Assembly: GCA_023459055.1 (NCBI GenBank)
Contig: JAEWVR010000031.1
Span: forward strand, 62,001-126,000
Source: Fibrobacterota bacterium
GTDB taxonomy: Bacteria > Fibrobacterota > Chitinivibrionia > Chitinivibrionales > Chitinispirillaceae
Length of the DNA stretch: 64,000 nucleotides
Direction of reading: 5' to 3'
Part shown: positions 29,485 through 37,893 of the stretch, in pieces
Layout of the letters: each line of letters starts with the position of its first letter
Position numbering within the stretch: position 1 is the first letter of the stretch
The notes under the pieces: generated by a model
What the model was told of the DNA's origin: nothing
The model's database searches: none
What the model saw: the letters and a program-made list of their open reading frames with translations, nothing else
Made by a program: the position numbers and the translations under genes

Positions 29485-30714
29485 TTACTGCAAGTCTCCA
29501 TAAGGTTGTGATGCCTTGCTGTTTTTAACAAGAAGGATATATTGAAATGGTCCTCCTGCCACGTTGTTATAATATGGGTAAAACTTTAATGTTTCTGAGG
29601 GTGCATCCGGATTATTCAAGCAAAAAATTGCATTATATTCTTCTTTGTAAAATTTGAATACCCTACTAGAAAATTCGCTTTGGGTTCTCGTGATTTTATA
29701 ATCGGGCCGATTAATATTTTCGCAGTTTTCATAGTACATATACATTGAGATCACTTTGTTTTTATAAGGCGAACTATTGGAATTAAGCAGATATGCTAAT
29801 GATGGTATACCAAAATATCTATCTTGTAAAACATGTATAGAACCGAAAAAACCATACATTCTGGCTGTCGGGTTTACACTATAAGCATTGAGCAGATTTT
29901 CATACATAATTGAATCTCTCACTTTATTGTACCTTATCTTTCCTGATTTCTTTTTGGTCATGTGTACAAGCTTGGCATTTACAATATTCTGTAAAACAAT
30001 TTTAAAGTCGCGATAATTTTCTCCATAAAAAGTTTCATACAAGCTCTCATTCGTGCGCCAGTTAGTATTTATTTCTTCTGCCAGTTTCCAGGCATCACGT
30101 ACACTGTTGTCCGAAAACTTTACATTTTTCAATTTTATTACTGCCGGCTGAATTTCTTTAAAGGCAGGTGTATCGGGAGTTATCGTAGCAAGGAAATAGA
30201 GTGCTGTGTTATATTGATTCTCCCCATCAATACCAATACATGATATTCTTTTTTCAGGGGCAAGCGTTTGATTATATGCATACAAATTTTTCCAGAATGC
30301 TGCATATTCATTGGTCCAGGCAAAAGTACCTTTGAGATGCCGGAAAATGGTATCAATATAAGCAGTATCGCCAGTATTTAAGTACTTGTTAATAATGACT
30401 GCATGGCTATGTGATGCTTCCATCAAAAGAACCTGAAAATCAATTTTACTTTTAAGGAATTTCAACATTTGAAATTCCAGTTCCTGATTTGCAGAAACGC
30501 CATGAGTTTCACCAAGGAGAACAATTTGAGCGTTTTGAATTACGGATTCCGGCAATGGGATTGAAAAAAACGAACTGTCGTTTTTCAATACGGTAACACT
30601 GTTTTGTAATCTTTTTTGAGCGGGTATGATATTACCTCTTATCGTAGGACGAACATACGAACATCCGGATATAAGGATACATGATAAGCAAAACATGAAA
30701 GAAAAAATTTTCAA
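29485..30714 (-). CDS. Erythromycin-esterase-like lipoprotein
   Basis: The start is set by GGAGG seven bases before a TTG at 30714; the next residues (KIFSFMFCLSCILISGC) form a lipoprotein signal peptide with lipobox ISGC, Cys at residue 18, so the protein is anchored to a membrane facing the periplasm. The body has the EreA-type core: ILLGETHG-like VLLGETHG at about 62-69, LLMEASHSHAV, then a region of helices. The family (PF05139) hydrolyses macrolide lactones in some members, but most homologues have unknown substrates, so I claim only the fold. About 409 residues. The stop is 22 bases from repeat copy A. Confidence 0.7.
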   Translation of the reverse strand: MKIFSFMFCLSCILISGCSYVRPTIRGNIIPAQKRLQNSVTVLKNDSSFFSIPLPESVIQNAQIVLLGETHGVSANQELEFQMLKFLKSKIDFQVLLMEASHSHAVIINKYLNTGDTAYIDTIFRHLKGTFAWTNEYAAFWKNLYAYNQTLAPEKRISCIGIDGENQYNTALYFLATITPDTPAFKEIQPAVIKLKNVKFSDNSVRDAWKLAEEINTNWRTNESLYETFYGENYRDFKIVLQNIVNAKLVHMTKKKSGKIRYNKVRDSIMYENLLNAYSVNPTARMYGFFGSIHVLQDRYFGIPSLAYLLNSNSSPYKNKVISMYMYYENCENINRPDYKITRTQSEFSSRVFKFYKEEYNAIFCLNNPDAPSETLKFYPYYNNVAGGPFQYILLVKNSKASQPYGDLQ

Positions 30715-30838
30715 GGGTGTGCCTCCAATACTGTGATGTTGGTTATTTCCAGCTGCAAAGTGAATATAAATTACGGTTTTGACAGTTTGCGAAAGCAATG
30801 ATTAATACACCACACCGATTCACGCCCGCATAATCTCT

Positions 30839-30955
30839 CGCCCCCTAAATTCCACCTCGTCAGGTATTCCCAAGGGTCTCCCGAAGGGGGACTTGAAGAA
30901 TAAAAATATTTGTTTACATTTTCAAAGTCCCCCTGCGGGGGATTTAGGGGGCGCG
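30839..30955. repeat. Palindromic element PE1, copy B (long-arm variant)
   Basis: The right arm (30921-30955) is standard. The left arm (30839-30897) is longer: between TAAAT and GGGGGACTT it carries an extra ~25 bases (CCACCTCGTCAGGTATTCCC and onward). The same extension recurs in copies E and I, so it is an inherited variant. Confidence 0.85.
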
Positions 30956-31021
30956 CTTTCAGGGGGCGAGCGCAAATGCCACATAGTAAATCAGAATTAA
31001 CAACAACGACACACTTTTTCT

Positions 31022-31049
31022 TTACTACTTACTACTTACTACTTACTAC
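31022..31049. repeat. Four tandem copies of a 7-bp unit TTACTAC
   Basis: Four perfect head-to-tail copies of TTACTAC, followed by degenerate related words (CTACTTGCT, CTGGCTTCTGG). A simple-sequence tract beyond the 3' end of the ABC permease gene with no visible function. Confidence 0.8.
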
Positions 31050-31107
31050 GTGCTACTTGCTCCATTCTGCTGGCTTCTGGATTCTGGCTACTGGCTTCTT
31101 CCCCCAA

Positions 31108-34100
31108 CTACTCCTCCCTCAAAATCACAAGAAAATCCCGTCTCATCGCCACCTTCAAACCGATAAAAATCGAACCAACACCGACAAATATGACAATTCC
31201 CAATAACACGACAATCCTGAAAACACCACTTACCCCCAGTGGAGCGCCCGACGCGATCAGCGCAGGCAACAATCCGGCAATCACACCGGTGGCAACAATA
31301 ATCAGCTGCTCGCCAAGAAGCATTTTACGGATCATCCTGTTTGTAAACCCCTGTGCGTGCAGGTTTGCAAATTCGAAACGACGTTCGTACATCGTACGGA
31401 TCAGTACGATGCCAAGACCTGCACATCCAAGTATCAGTCCTATCATACCAAGAAAACTGAAAATCATCAGATAGGTATTCTGAACCATATTAAATGAATT
31501 CAAACGTGCAGCGGTTTCAGTGAGCTGGAGGCCTTCGTTGAAGAACAGGTTACTAAGGCTGTTGGATATTTGCCTATCGCTGTTGGCATAAGAAATTAAC
31601 AGCATGCGATACCCGCTCACCGATGGGAAATGATGGATAAAGTTTGTTTCACTGATAATGATTTTGCCCTGAAATATTGAATTCTGTAAACCGGCAGCAA
31701 GCACGATGTTAAGCGTATTTCCTGAATCGTCGATATACTTTATGGTATCCCCTATCGACATTCCAAGTCCCCATTCAATCGTACTCTGATCTGCTATTGC
31801 GAAAATGGTAGTATTTTCGTCCGCTGATGATTCAAGATTTCTCCAGGGATGATCCTTACTGACCATCGGACCTTTTGAAACAACAGTAAAACTACCCAGA
31901 CTATCAAGCACCGCCTGATTGATTCCGACGATGGCTGGATTTTTCACCCTGTTAAGAGTAAAACAGCTCGCATCATCACCATCCTTAAGACGTGCGGGAA
32001 ATACCCTGTATGCGGTACTATCGAGTGATACTCCCTTGTCAATAAGATATGCAGCTGTTGTTTTGTCATGCGGTATACCGGACTGTAGTTCACCGTACCA
32101 CAAAAATCCACCAGTACCGCTTTTCCTGTCGAGCGGATCGCGAATTGTTCCTTGATGAAACAGTTGAATTGTCCCGAGGATAAAGAGTCCGCAGGCAAGA
32201 ATGGAGACCGTTGCCGTTGTCCGTACCCGCTGACGGGCTACATTCAGAAACAGAAGCTTTACCAGTGAGATCGAACAAGGGTTGCTTCTGAACTGTAGCC
32301 ATTTCAGTACTAATGAGAACAGCGATATGAAGCCCCCTAAAAGTAAAGCACCACTTATAAAAAATACAGCAGCCGCTGATTTACTTTGTGGATCTTTGAC
32401 AAATAATAAAAGAGTACCTGCAAGTACAAGCAACACGATGGTGATTGTCAAATGAAGCACCAGGTTGCCGGACATTTTTATTTTTTGTATTACCGGGCGT
32501 TTGTTGTTATAAAACTCTCTTAGAAAGGTACGTATCGGAATAGCAGCAGCTATCACCGAACACAGTACCGTGACACTGCCGCCAATAATCAGCGACAACG
32601 CATCAGGATGCAATTCAAGCAGTGGCAGATTTGCAGCAGCATACCAGATTGTTCCCAGTGCAGCGAGCATGATCATCGTGTAAAGCGGACTCAGGAGAAT
32701 TCCTGCAATTGTACCAATGACCGAGAGTATACCTGCTTCAAGCAGGAGCAGCGAGAATACCCGTTTATACGTAAATCCTGTTGCAGCAAGTACCATCAGA
32801 TCGTTACTGCGAGCCTGAATCTGCATCGCAAACAGTAAAGCAATTAAAATGAATGCTCCAATAATGGTAAAGAAACTCAGTCCGATGAAGAGCGGGGTCA
32901 TACTGATACCCTTATCGACCGCTGTCTGAAGATTACTCTTTACATCAATAAGCTGAAGTCCTGTATGTGAGGCACCAAGAAGCGCTGATACCGCAGTGCC
33001 CAACGTTTTTGTAGTCTGCAGGCGGTTATCGCTTTGCAGCCCTGATTGCAGAGGCAAACGAATTGATGTACAAACACCGAAACGGTTGTTCCAGATCTTT
33101 TTTGCCATTGCATAACTGACAAATGCTTTTGGGGTACCGCGCATGCTGTCCCAGTAGAGTTCATCCTTTTTTCGTATTTTGTTAAGATCTATCGGAATAT
33201 CAGATTTCCACTCTGTACAGCTTCCGGCATCCGCGAGACCGGGAAACGCAGGCATGAGTGTGGAATCGTTCCATGGTAGTACTGACGGAAGCAGTGATGC
33301 AACCACGAACCGTGCTGTGTCTTCACGCAGTCCATAGGGAATTTGAGGGACAAAATAGGAAACGCTTATCGTATCACCAGGGCGTGCATCAAGATCATCT
33401 GCAAGCCAGCTGCCGAGTGCAATTTCATTATCATGTAAAGAATACCCGACTGGTGGTGTAGCGACAAAAGAATATGGTGTCGTACGGTCACCGTTCTGAA
33501 GTGCATTTGCAAACCATGTTAAAACCGGTGTTGCCGTCGGAAACGATCCGGTCAGCTGCGTTACCACATCCTCCGGAATAAAAATATTATCTGAATAGAT
33601 CTCATAGACTTTCTGTCCCGCGAGTTCGCGGACATTAATTCCTGCGTCACTGCTATTCCACAGGGCTTTAACCTCATTGTCAATATCGTTTATTGCAACG
33701 GATGAATTATGAATAAGAATCATTGATACCCGCCCGGGTGCATCACTGAGTGACTGCAGTTTACGGAGAGGCAGAAATACGTTATACACCTCGTGGTGCT
33801 CTGCTTTCATGCTGAAATCGCCGGATTGCTTTCGTTCTGCAATTCCTCCTATTGTAAACCGATGAGCAATAATGTTGTCATCAGAGAGCGCAAAGGGGGC
33901 ATCAACGGACAATATGCGTTTCTTTTCAAAGCGAAGTACGATTGCATCACCAATAGCAAGCCCCATCATTTGGGCAAGTGTCCTGTTGATAACAACTGTA
34001 CTATCTGTAAACCCATCCGGAACAGTACCTGACAGTCCCATTGACCAGAAGCGATCGTCAACACCGTTAATCGTTACTGCATGCTTATCCGGATATAGTT

Positions 34101-34437
34101 TACTGTCGCGCGGACGCAGACTACTCATGATTCCACTTATACTTTGCACCGGAGCAGCAGCGACCGGTACTCTGGCCTGCAGCGAGTCTGCCAAAGCTTC
34201 ACGGAGTGATCCATTAGTTGACATCAAGGCATACTGTACTTTGCCAATTCGGTACGAGGTTACTACCCGTAAACTGGTTTTCAGCGAATCGCCCACCATG
34301 ATTGCGCCTATCAAAATAGTAGCTCCGATTGCACATCCGATGGACAGTAGCAGATTTGAGCGCCAGTGAAATTTCAGGCTTCTGATAACATAGGCGAAAA
34401 TGGTCAGTGATTTTTGTTGTGCGTCTGTTTGTTTCAT
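31108..34437 (-). CDS. ABC transporter permease of the FtsX/MacB type
   Basis: This 1109-residue membrane protein has an N-terminal transmembrane helix (~22-45), a large extracytoplasmic region, a three-helix bundle at ~510-650, two further helices at ~670-730, a second periplasmic region and C-terminal helices at ~960-1090, i.e. two FtsX-type permease units in one chain. The motifs fit the MacB_PCD/FtsX families. Such exporters move lipoproteins, peptides or antibiotics out of the inner membrane. It lies four bases after the ATPase gene, so the two form one transporter. Its cargo is unknown. Confidence 0.85.
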   Translation of the reverse strand: MKQTDAQQKSLTIFAYVIRSLKFHWRSNLLLSIGCAIGATILIGAIMVGDSLKTSLRVVTSYRIGKVQYALMSTNGSLREALADSLQARVPVAAAPVQSISGIMSSLRPRDSKLYPDKHAVTINGVDDRFWSMGLSGTVPDGFTDSTVVINRTLAQMMGLAIGDAIVLRFEKKRILSVDAPFALSDDNIIAHRFTIGGIAERKQSGDFSMKAEHHEVYNVFLPLRKLQSLSDAPGRVSMILIHNSSVAINDIDNEVKALWNSSDAGINVRELAGQKVYEIYSDNIFIPEDVVTQLTGSFPTATPVLTWFANALQNGDRTTPYSFVATPPVGYSLHDNEIALGSWLADDLDARPGDTISVSYFVPQIPYGLREDTARFVVASLLPSVLPWNDSTLMPAFPGLADAGSCTEWKSDIPIDLNKIRKKDELYWDSMRGTPKAFVSYAMAKKIWNNRFGVCTSIRLPLQSGLQSDNRLQTTKTLGTAVSALLGASHTGLQLIDVKSNLQTAVDKGISMTPLFIGLSFFTIIGAFILIALLFAMQIQARSNDLMVLAATGFTYKRVFSLLLLEAGILSVIGTIAGILLSPLYTMIMLAALGTIWYAAANLPLLELHPDALSLIIGGSVTVLCSVIAAAIPIRTFLREFYNNKRPVIQKIKMSGNLVLHLTITIVLLVLAGTLLLFVKDPQSKSAAAVFFISGALLLGGFISLFSLVLKWLQFRSNPCSISLVKLLFLNVARQRVRTTATVSILACGLFILGTIQLFHQGTIRDPLDRKSGTGGFLWYGELQSGIPHDKTTAAYLIDKGVSLDSTAYRVFPARLKDGDDASCFTLNRVKNPAIVGINQAVLDSLGSFTVVSKGPMVSKDHPWRNLESSADENTTIFAIADQSTIEWGLGMSIGDTIKYIDDSGNTLNIVLAAGLQNSIFQGKIIISETNFIHHFPSVSGYRMLLISYANSDRQISNSLSNLFFNEGLQLTETAARLNSFNMVQNTYLMIFSFLGMIGLILGCAGLGIVLIRTMYERRFEFANLHAQGFTNRMIRKMLLGEQLIIVATGVIAGLLPALIASGAPLGVSGVFRIVVLLGIVIFVGVGSIFIGLKVAMRRDFLVILREE

Positions 34438-34441
34438 GAGG

Positions 34442-35128
34442 TCAGGCCCGGGGTTTTAGTGTTCCGCTGTACAGTTCCAGAACGTGTGTCATGGTGGATG
34501 CCAGCTCATCGGAGTGCGTGACAACAAGCAGTGCAGTCTGTTCCTCCTTATTGATCTCTTTCAAAAGTGTCCCGATCTCACGTGCTGCATTTCTGTCAAG
34601 TGATCCGGTTGGTTCATCGGCACAGAGCAGTGATGGGCTGTTTATCAGTGCGCGGGCAAGTGCAACACGCTGGCATTCTCCTCCTGACAACTGAGCGGGA
34701 AAATGGGTACTGCGTTTTTCGAGTCCCATGCGGTTTACAAGATAGAGAGCCCGTTTCAGGAGCGGTTCCCTGTTCTCTTTTGTCTGGTACGGAAGCGTTG
34801 GCAACAGTACATTTTCAAGCAGTGTGAGCTGAGGCAGAAGAAAATGTTTCTGAAACACCATCCCGATTTTACGGTTTCGCAGTGCAGCCAACTGATCGTT
34901 ACCGAGGCTACTCAGACGGGTGCCATCAATTGACACCGTGCCGGCATCGGGCTGATCCATAGCCACAGCAATATGCAGCAGGGTTGTTTTACCACTTCCC
35001 GATGGCCCGGTGATTGCAACTGAGATCCCCCTGTCAACCGCAACGGATACATCAGTGAGCACCGTGATCCGGTCTCCCCCTGATGGAGCGGGGTATGTTT
35101 TTATAATATTGTTAAGTTCACAAAGCAT
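34442..35128 (-). CDS. ABC transporter ATP-binding protein (LolD/MacB-type)
   Basis: The 228-residue ATPase has all nucleotide-binding motifs: Walker A GPSGSGKTTLL, the Q-loop region GMVFQKHFLLPQLT, the signature LSGGECQRVALARAL, Walker B LLCADEPTGSLD and the H-loop VVTHSDEL. The spacing is that of the LolD/FtsE/MacB group. It energises the permease encoded four bases downstream. A glycosyltransferase gene lies upstream on the same strand. Confidence 0.92.
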   Translation of the reverse strand: MLCELNNIIKTYPAPSGGDRITVLTDVSVAVDRGISVAITGPSGSGKTTLLHIAVAMDQPDAGTVSIDGTRLSSLGNDQLAALRNRKIGMVFQKHFLLPQLTLLENVLLPTLPYQTKENREPLLKRALYLVNRMGLEKRSTHFPAQLSGGECQRVALARALINSPSLLCADEPTGSLDRNAAREIGTLLKEINKEEQTALLVVTHSDELASTMTHVLELYSGTLKPRA

Positions 35129-35162
35129 AGTGTATCACCCTTTACAGTTACGGAATAACTTT

Positions 35163-36431
35163 TCATCGTACAACCGCAATTGCCTTTTTAGCCATATTTA
35201 AATTATTAAACTCTTTTATCACACTGTTTCTGGCTGCAGCGGCCAGATATTTACGTGATGCTGTATCCCGGTATAGCCGCAGTATCTGTTCAGCAAGCGT
35301 ATCGGGAGTATTTGGAGCATAAATTACGCCACCGCCGTTTGCAGCAAGAATCTCCGGGAATCCTCCACTATCAGGTAGAATAACAGGAATTCCACACGCC
35401 ATTGCTTCAATGACCGATGTGCCAATGGTCATCGGTTCCTGTGCAGGGAGCGAAAAAACTGACAGTGTCTGAAGATAGCTGACCCGGTCTGTTATACCGA
35501 ATTCCGGATGAATCGTGAATGTTCCCTTATTATCAAGCACAGATTTTTTTGCCCTGTTAATCGCGGCCTGATCATCTTTTGTAAACCCGCCGCAAAAATT
35601 GAGCGAATGGGCCGTGCCCGAGAAATCCTTTACAAGTAACGCATATGCGCGGGCAATGACCTCCACTCCCAGAAAACTGCAAATCCTGCCTAATGATCCG
35701 AGATTCAAAGTGTCACTGCCTTTTGACACTACGGTATATATTGACGGATCAACACCGAACGGGATCACGGTAATCTTCCCGTTTGATTTATGCACATGGG
35801 TACTGAATTTTTCTTTAAACCAGTAGCTGTGTGTAAGTGCCATATCCACATAGTCAAATTTATCCGAGACGGCATTCCAGAGCAGATCCTTATATGATGG
35901 AGTTGCTGAATCAACCCAGAAGTGTTCATCCTGAAGCATACAGATGATCGGGATGCGGCTTTTTGATTTTATCGATGCAGCGATGCCCAGCAGAAATGCA
36001 TTGGAAACAATGAGAATATCGGGTTTGATCGTAGTTCGTATCCACGCTGACAACTTCCCGAAATCATGTGCAAACGGACCATGCTCCCCTTTGAGCATTG
36101 CAATGGTCATCTGCTCATGCCCTTTTGCCCGTGTGGAGTTGGCCATTGATGCAGCCAGATTGAGCATCGAGGGATGATCCAGAAGTTTAAGAAGTGCATC
36201 GGGAACATTGCGTAGAAGAGGTATTTTGGAGGTAAGGTACAGACGCACCGCACCGAAAAAAACGGGCTGCGTTCCTGATGTCAACCCCGACTCCTTGACA
36301 GGAAGATACATCGGTATAGTCGTGACCTCATGTCCGTTCGCGCGTAAGCCGGCAATGAATGCGTGGTCACGGATACAGTTTTCGCAGTAAAATGCGCCAC
36401 CGGTGCCTGCAATGAGATATGCTATTTTCAT
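35163..36431 (-). CDS. Family 4 glycosyltransferase
   Basis: The 422-residue protein opens with KIAYLIAGTGGAFYCENCIRD, a GT-B fold N-terminus of the GT4 type. The donor-binding region is QEPMTIGTSVIEAMACGIPV followed by ILPDSGGFPEI, with the E-x7-E pattern of retaining GT4 enzymes. The N-terminal Cys pattern (FYCENC) is shared with a subgroup of uncharacterised bacterial GT4 proteins. It transfers a sugar from a nucleotide-sugar to an acceptor that cannot be read here. It is on the same strand as, and 34 bases upstream of, the ABC exporter, which could export the product. Confidence 0.8.
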   Translation of the reverse strand: MKIAYLIAGTGGAFYCENCIRDHAFIAGLRANGHEVTTIPMYLPVKESGLTSGTQPVFFGAVRLYLTSKIPLLRNVPDALLKLLDHPSMLNLAASMANSTRAKGHEQMTIAMLKGEHGPFAHDFGKLSAWIRTTIKPDILIVSNAFLLGIAASIKSKSRIPIICMLQDEHFWVDSATPSYKDLLWNAVSDKFDYVDMALTHSYWFKEKFSTHVHKSNGKITVIPFGVDPSIYTVVSKGSDTLNLGSLGRICSFLGVEVIARAYALLVKDFSGTAHSLNFCGGFTKDDQAAINRAKKSVLDNKGTFTIHPEFGITDRVSYLQTLSVFSLPAQEPMTIGTSVIEAMACGIPVILPDSGGFPEILAANGGGVIYAPNTPDTLAEQILRLYRDTASRKYLAAAARNSVIKEFNNLNMAKKAIAVVR

Positions 36432-36543
36432 ACTACTCCTACTCGCCTTCTAACCAGATCATTAAATCCCCTCTGCCCCAGCTTAACCTCAAAACCTAAA
36501 AGACTCACTCACCACCCCGGTACAAACTTGCCCTCCTGGAATC

Positions 36544-36639
36544 GCGCCCCCTAAATCCCCCGCAGGGGGACTTGAAGAACTGAATGAGTAGATTTTTAGT
36601 CTTTTTCAAGAAGTCCCCCTGCGGGGGATTTAGGGGGCG
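36544..36639. repeat. Palindromic element PE1, copy C
   Basis: Left arm 36544-36577 and right arm 36609-36639 are nearly perfect inverted copies of the consensus (GCGCCCCCTAAATCCCCCGC followed by AGGGGGACTT), with a ~32-base spacer. It sits between the propeller gene and the glycosyltransferase gene. Confidence 0.92.
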
Positions 36640-36699
36640 AGTATTGCTGGGGAGGACGTGCTTTTAGGGGACGAGATACTACAGAAGCACACCGACTTT

Positions 36700-37893
36700 T
36701 CAGGATCCGTCCCCCACAAATGCACTGATCACCCCATTATCATCCCCGACAACTACATACTTCCCTGCAACAAGCGGTGAACAGGCAACCGCGCCACCAA
36801 TATCATACAAACTGATTCGTTTTCCTGTATACAGATCGAGTAAGTACAGGAATCCATCATCGGACCCTACCACAACTCTGTTTCCACAGATTACGGGTGA
36901 ACTGTCGACTTCTTTTCGGGTTGCGAATTTCCAGATCAGGCTACCAGTCTGCGCCGACACACAATAGATGAAACCATCACGTGATGACGCCACCACAAAG
37001 GTATCACTAACTGCTGGTGATGCGAAAAAAGGTTCCTGTTTTCCTGTGCTTGCAAACTCCCAGAGAATCTTTTGTGTTTTTATATCCACTTTGAGCAGTT
37101 TATTGCCGTAATCACCAACAAATGCAACAGTGTCTTTAAGTGCGATTGAACCGGCAATGTAGGAACCGGTAACAACTTTTCCAATGCCGATGCCGGAATC
37201 CGCATTCAGGATATGCACGTTTTCATCACAGCCACCGAAGACGATCACCCTGCCATCGGTTGCTGGAGTCCCGTTAATATAACTCTCCGATGCGTATTTC
37301 CACCTGACCGTCCCGGTTTGCATGTCAAGACAATAGAGTGTGTCGTCGTGACTGCCGAAGATCAGCATATTTTTTTCCTTGATACAGTTTGCTGACCCGA
37401 CAATCTTGCCATCCGTTTTATACGACCAACGCAATGTACCTTTATTTTTATCAAGTACATGCATCGTTCCGCCAAGATCGCCGATGAAGAGGAGATCATT
37501 GCAGATCAGGGGTGATGCTTCAAAGCCATACTCAGCGGTGAATTTCCAGATCAGTTTGCCTGATGACAGTTCAAGTGCGTAACAGTTTTTATCCGCTGAT
37601 CCGATGAATACAAGTTTGCCATCGGTGACCGGTGATCCGATACAGGCGTCTCCCGTTGTGTAACTCCATCGTAGTTGCAGTGAATCGGAAATTGATCCCG
37701 GTGCAACACCCTGAAGTTCTGAATTTCCGCGAAAGATAGTCCACCCGGCGATTGCTGCTTTTGGTTGGCTGGATGATGCCTGTTGCGATTTTTGACAATG
37801 CGCCACAAGTATCATGTGAAGCACGATACAGAGAGAAAGTCCTGTTTTAATAATGTTTAATAGTGCCGGCTGTTGTGTTACTTTACTTTCCAT
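36700..37893 (-). CDS. PQQ-like beta-propeller protein 1
   Basis: From the ATG at 37893 (AGGAG four bases before it) the protein is 397 residues. It has a hydrophobic N-terminal segment (NIIKTGLSLCIVLHMILVAHC), so it is exported, possibly as a lipoprotein although the VAHC box is not canonical. The rest is a propeller of repeats of the type 'D..TG...W.Y....', with an FRGNSELQG motif near the start shared with the three other propellers of this cluster. No CxxCH heme site is present. BamB/PQQ-dehydrogenase-like propellers act as scaffolds or bind cofactor. The start overlaps the end of the NuoG-like gene by 16 bases. Confidence 0.8.
   Translation of the reverse strand: MESKVTQQPALLNIIKTGLSLCIVLHMILVAHCQKSQQASSSQPKAAIAGWTIFRGNSELQGVAPGSISDSLQLRWSYTTGDACIGSPVTDGKLVFIGSADKNCYALELSSGKLIWKFTAEYGFEASPLICNDLLFIGDLGGTMHVLDKNKGTLRWSYKTDGKIVGSANCIKEKNMLIFGSHDDTLYCLDMQTGTVRWKYASESYINGTPATDGRVIVFGGCDENVHILNADSGIGIGKVVTGSYIAGSIALKDTVAFVGDYGNKLLKVDIKTQKILWEFASTGKQEPFFASPAVSDTFVVASSRDGFIYCVSAQTGSLIWKFATRKEVDSSPVICGNRVVVGSDDGFLYLLDLYTGKRISLYDIGGAVACSPLVAGKYVVVGDDNGVISAFVGDGS

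Noticed and set aside
31022..31090. TTACTAC repeats as a regulatory or phase-variation tract
   Set aside because: Only four copies, after the 3' end of a gene, with no promoter or frame dependence.
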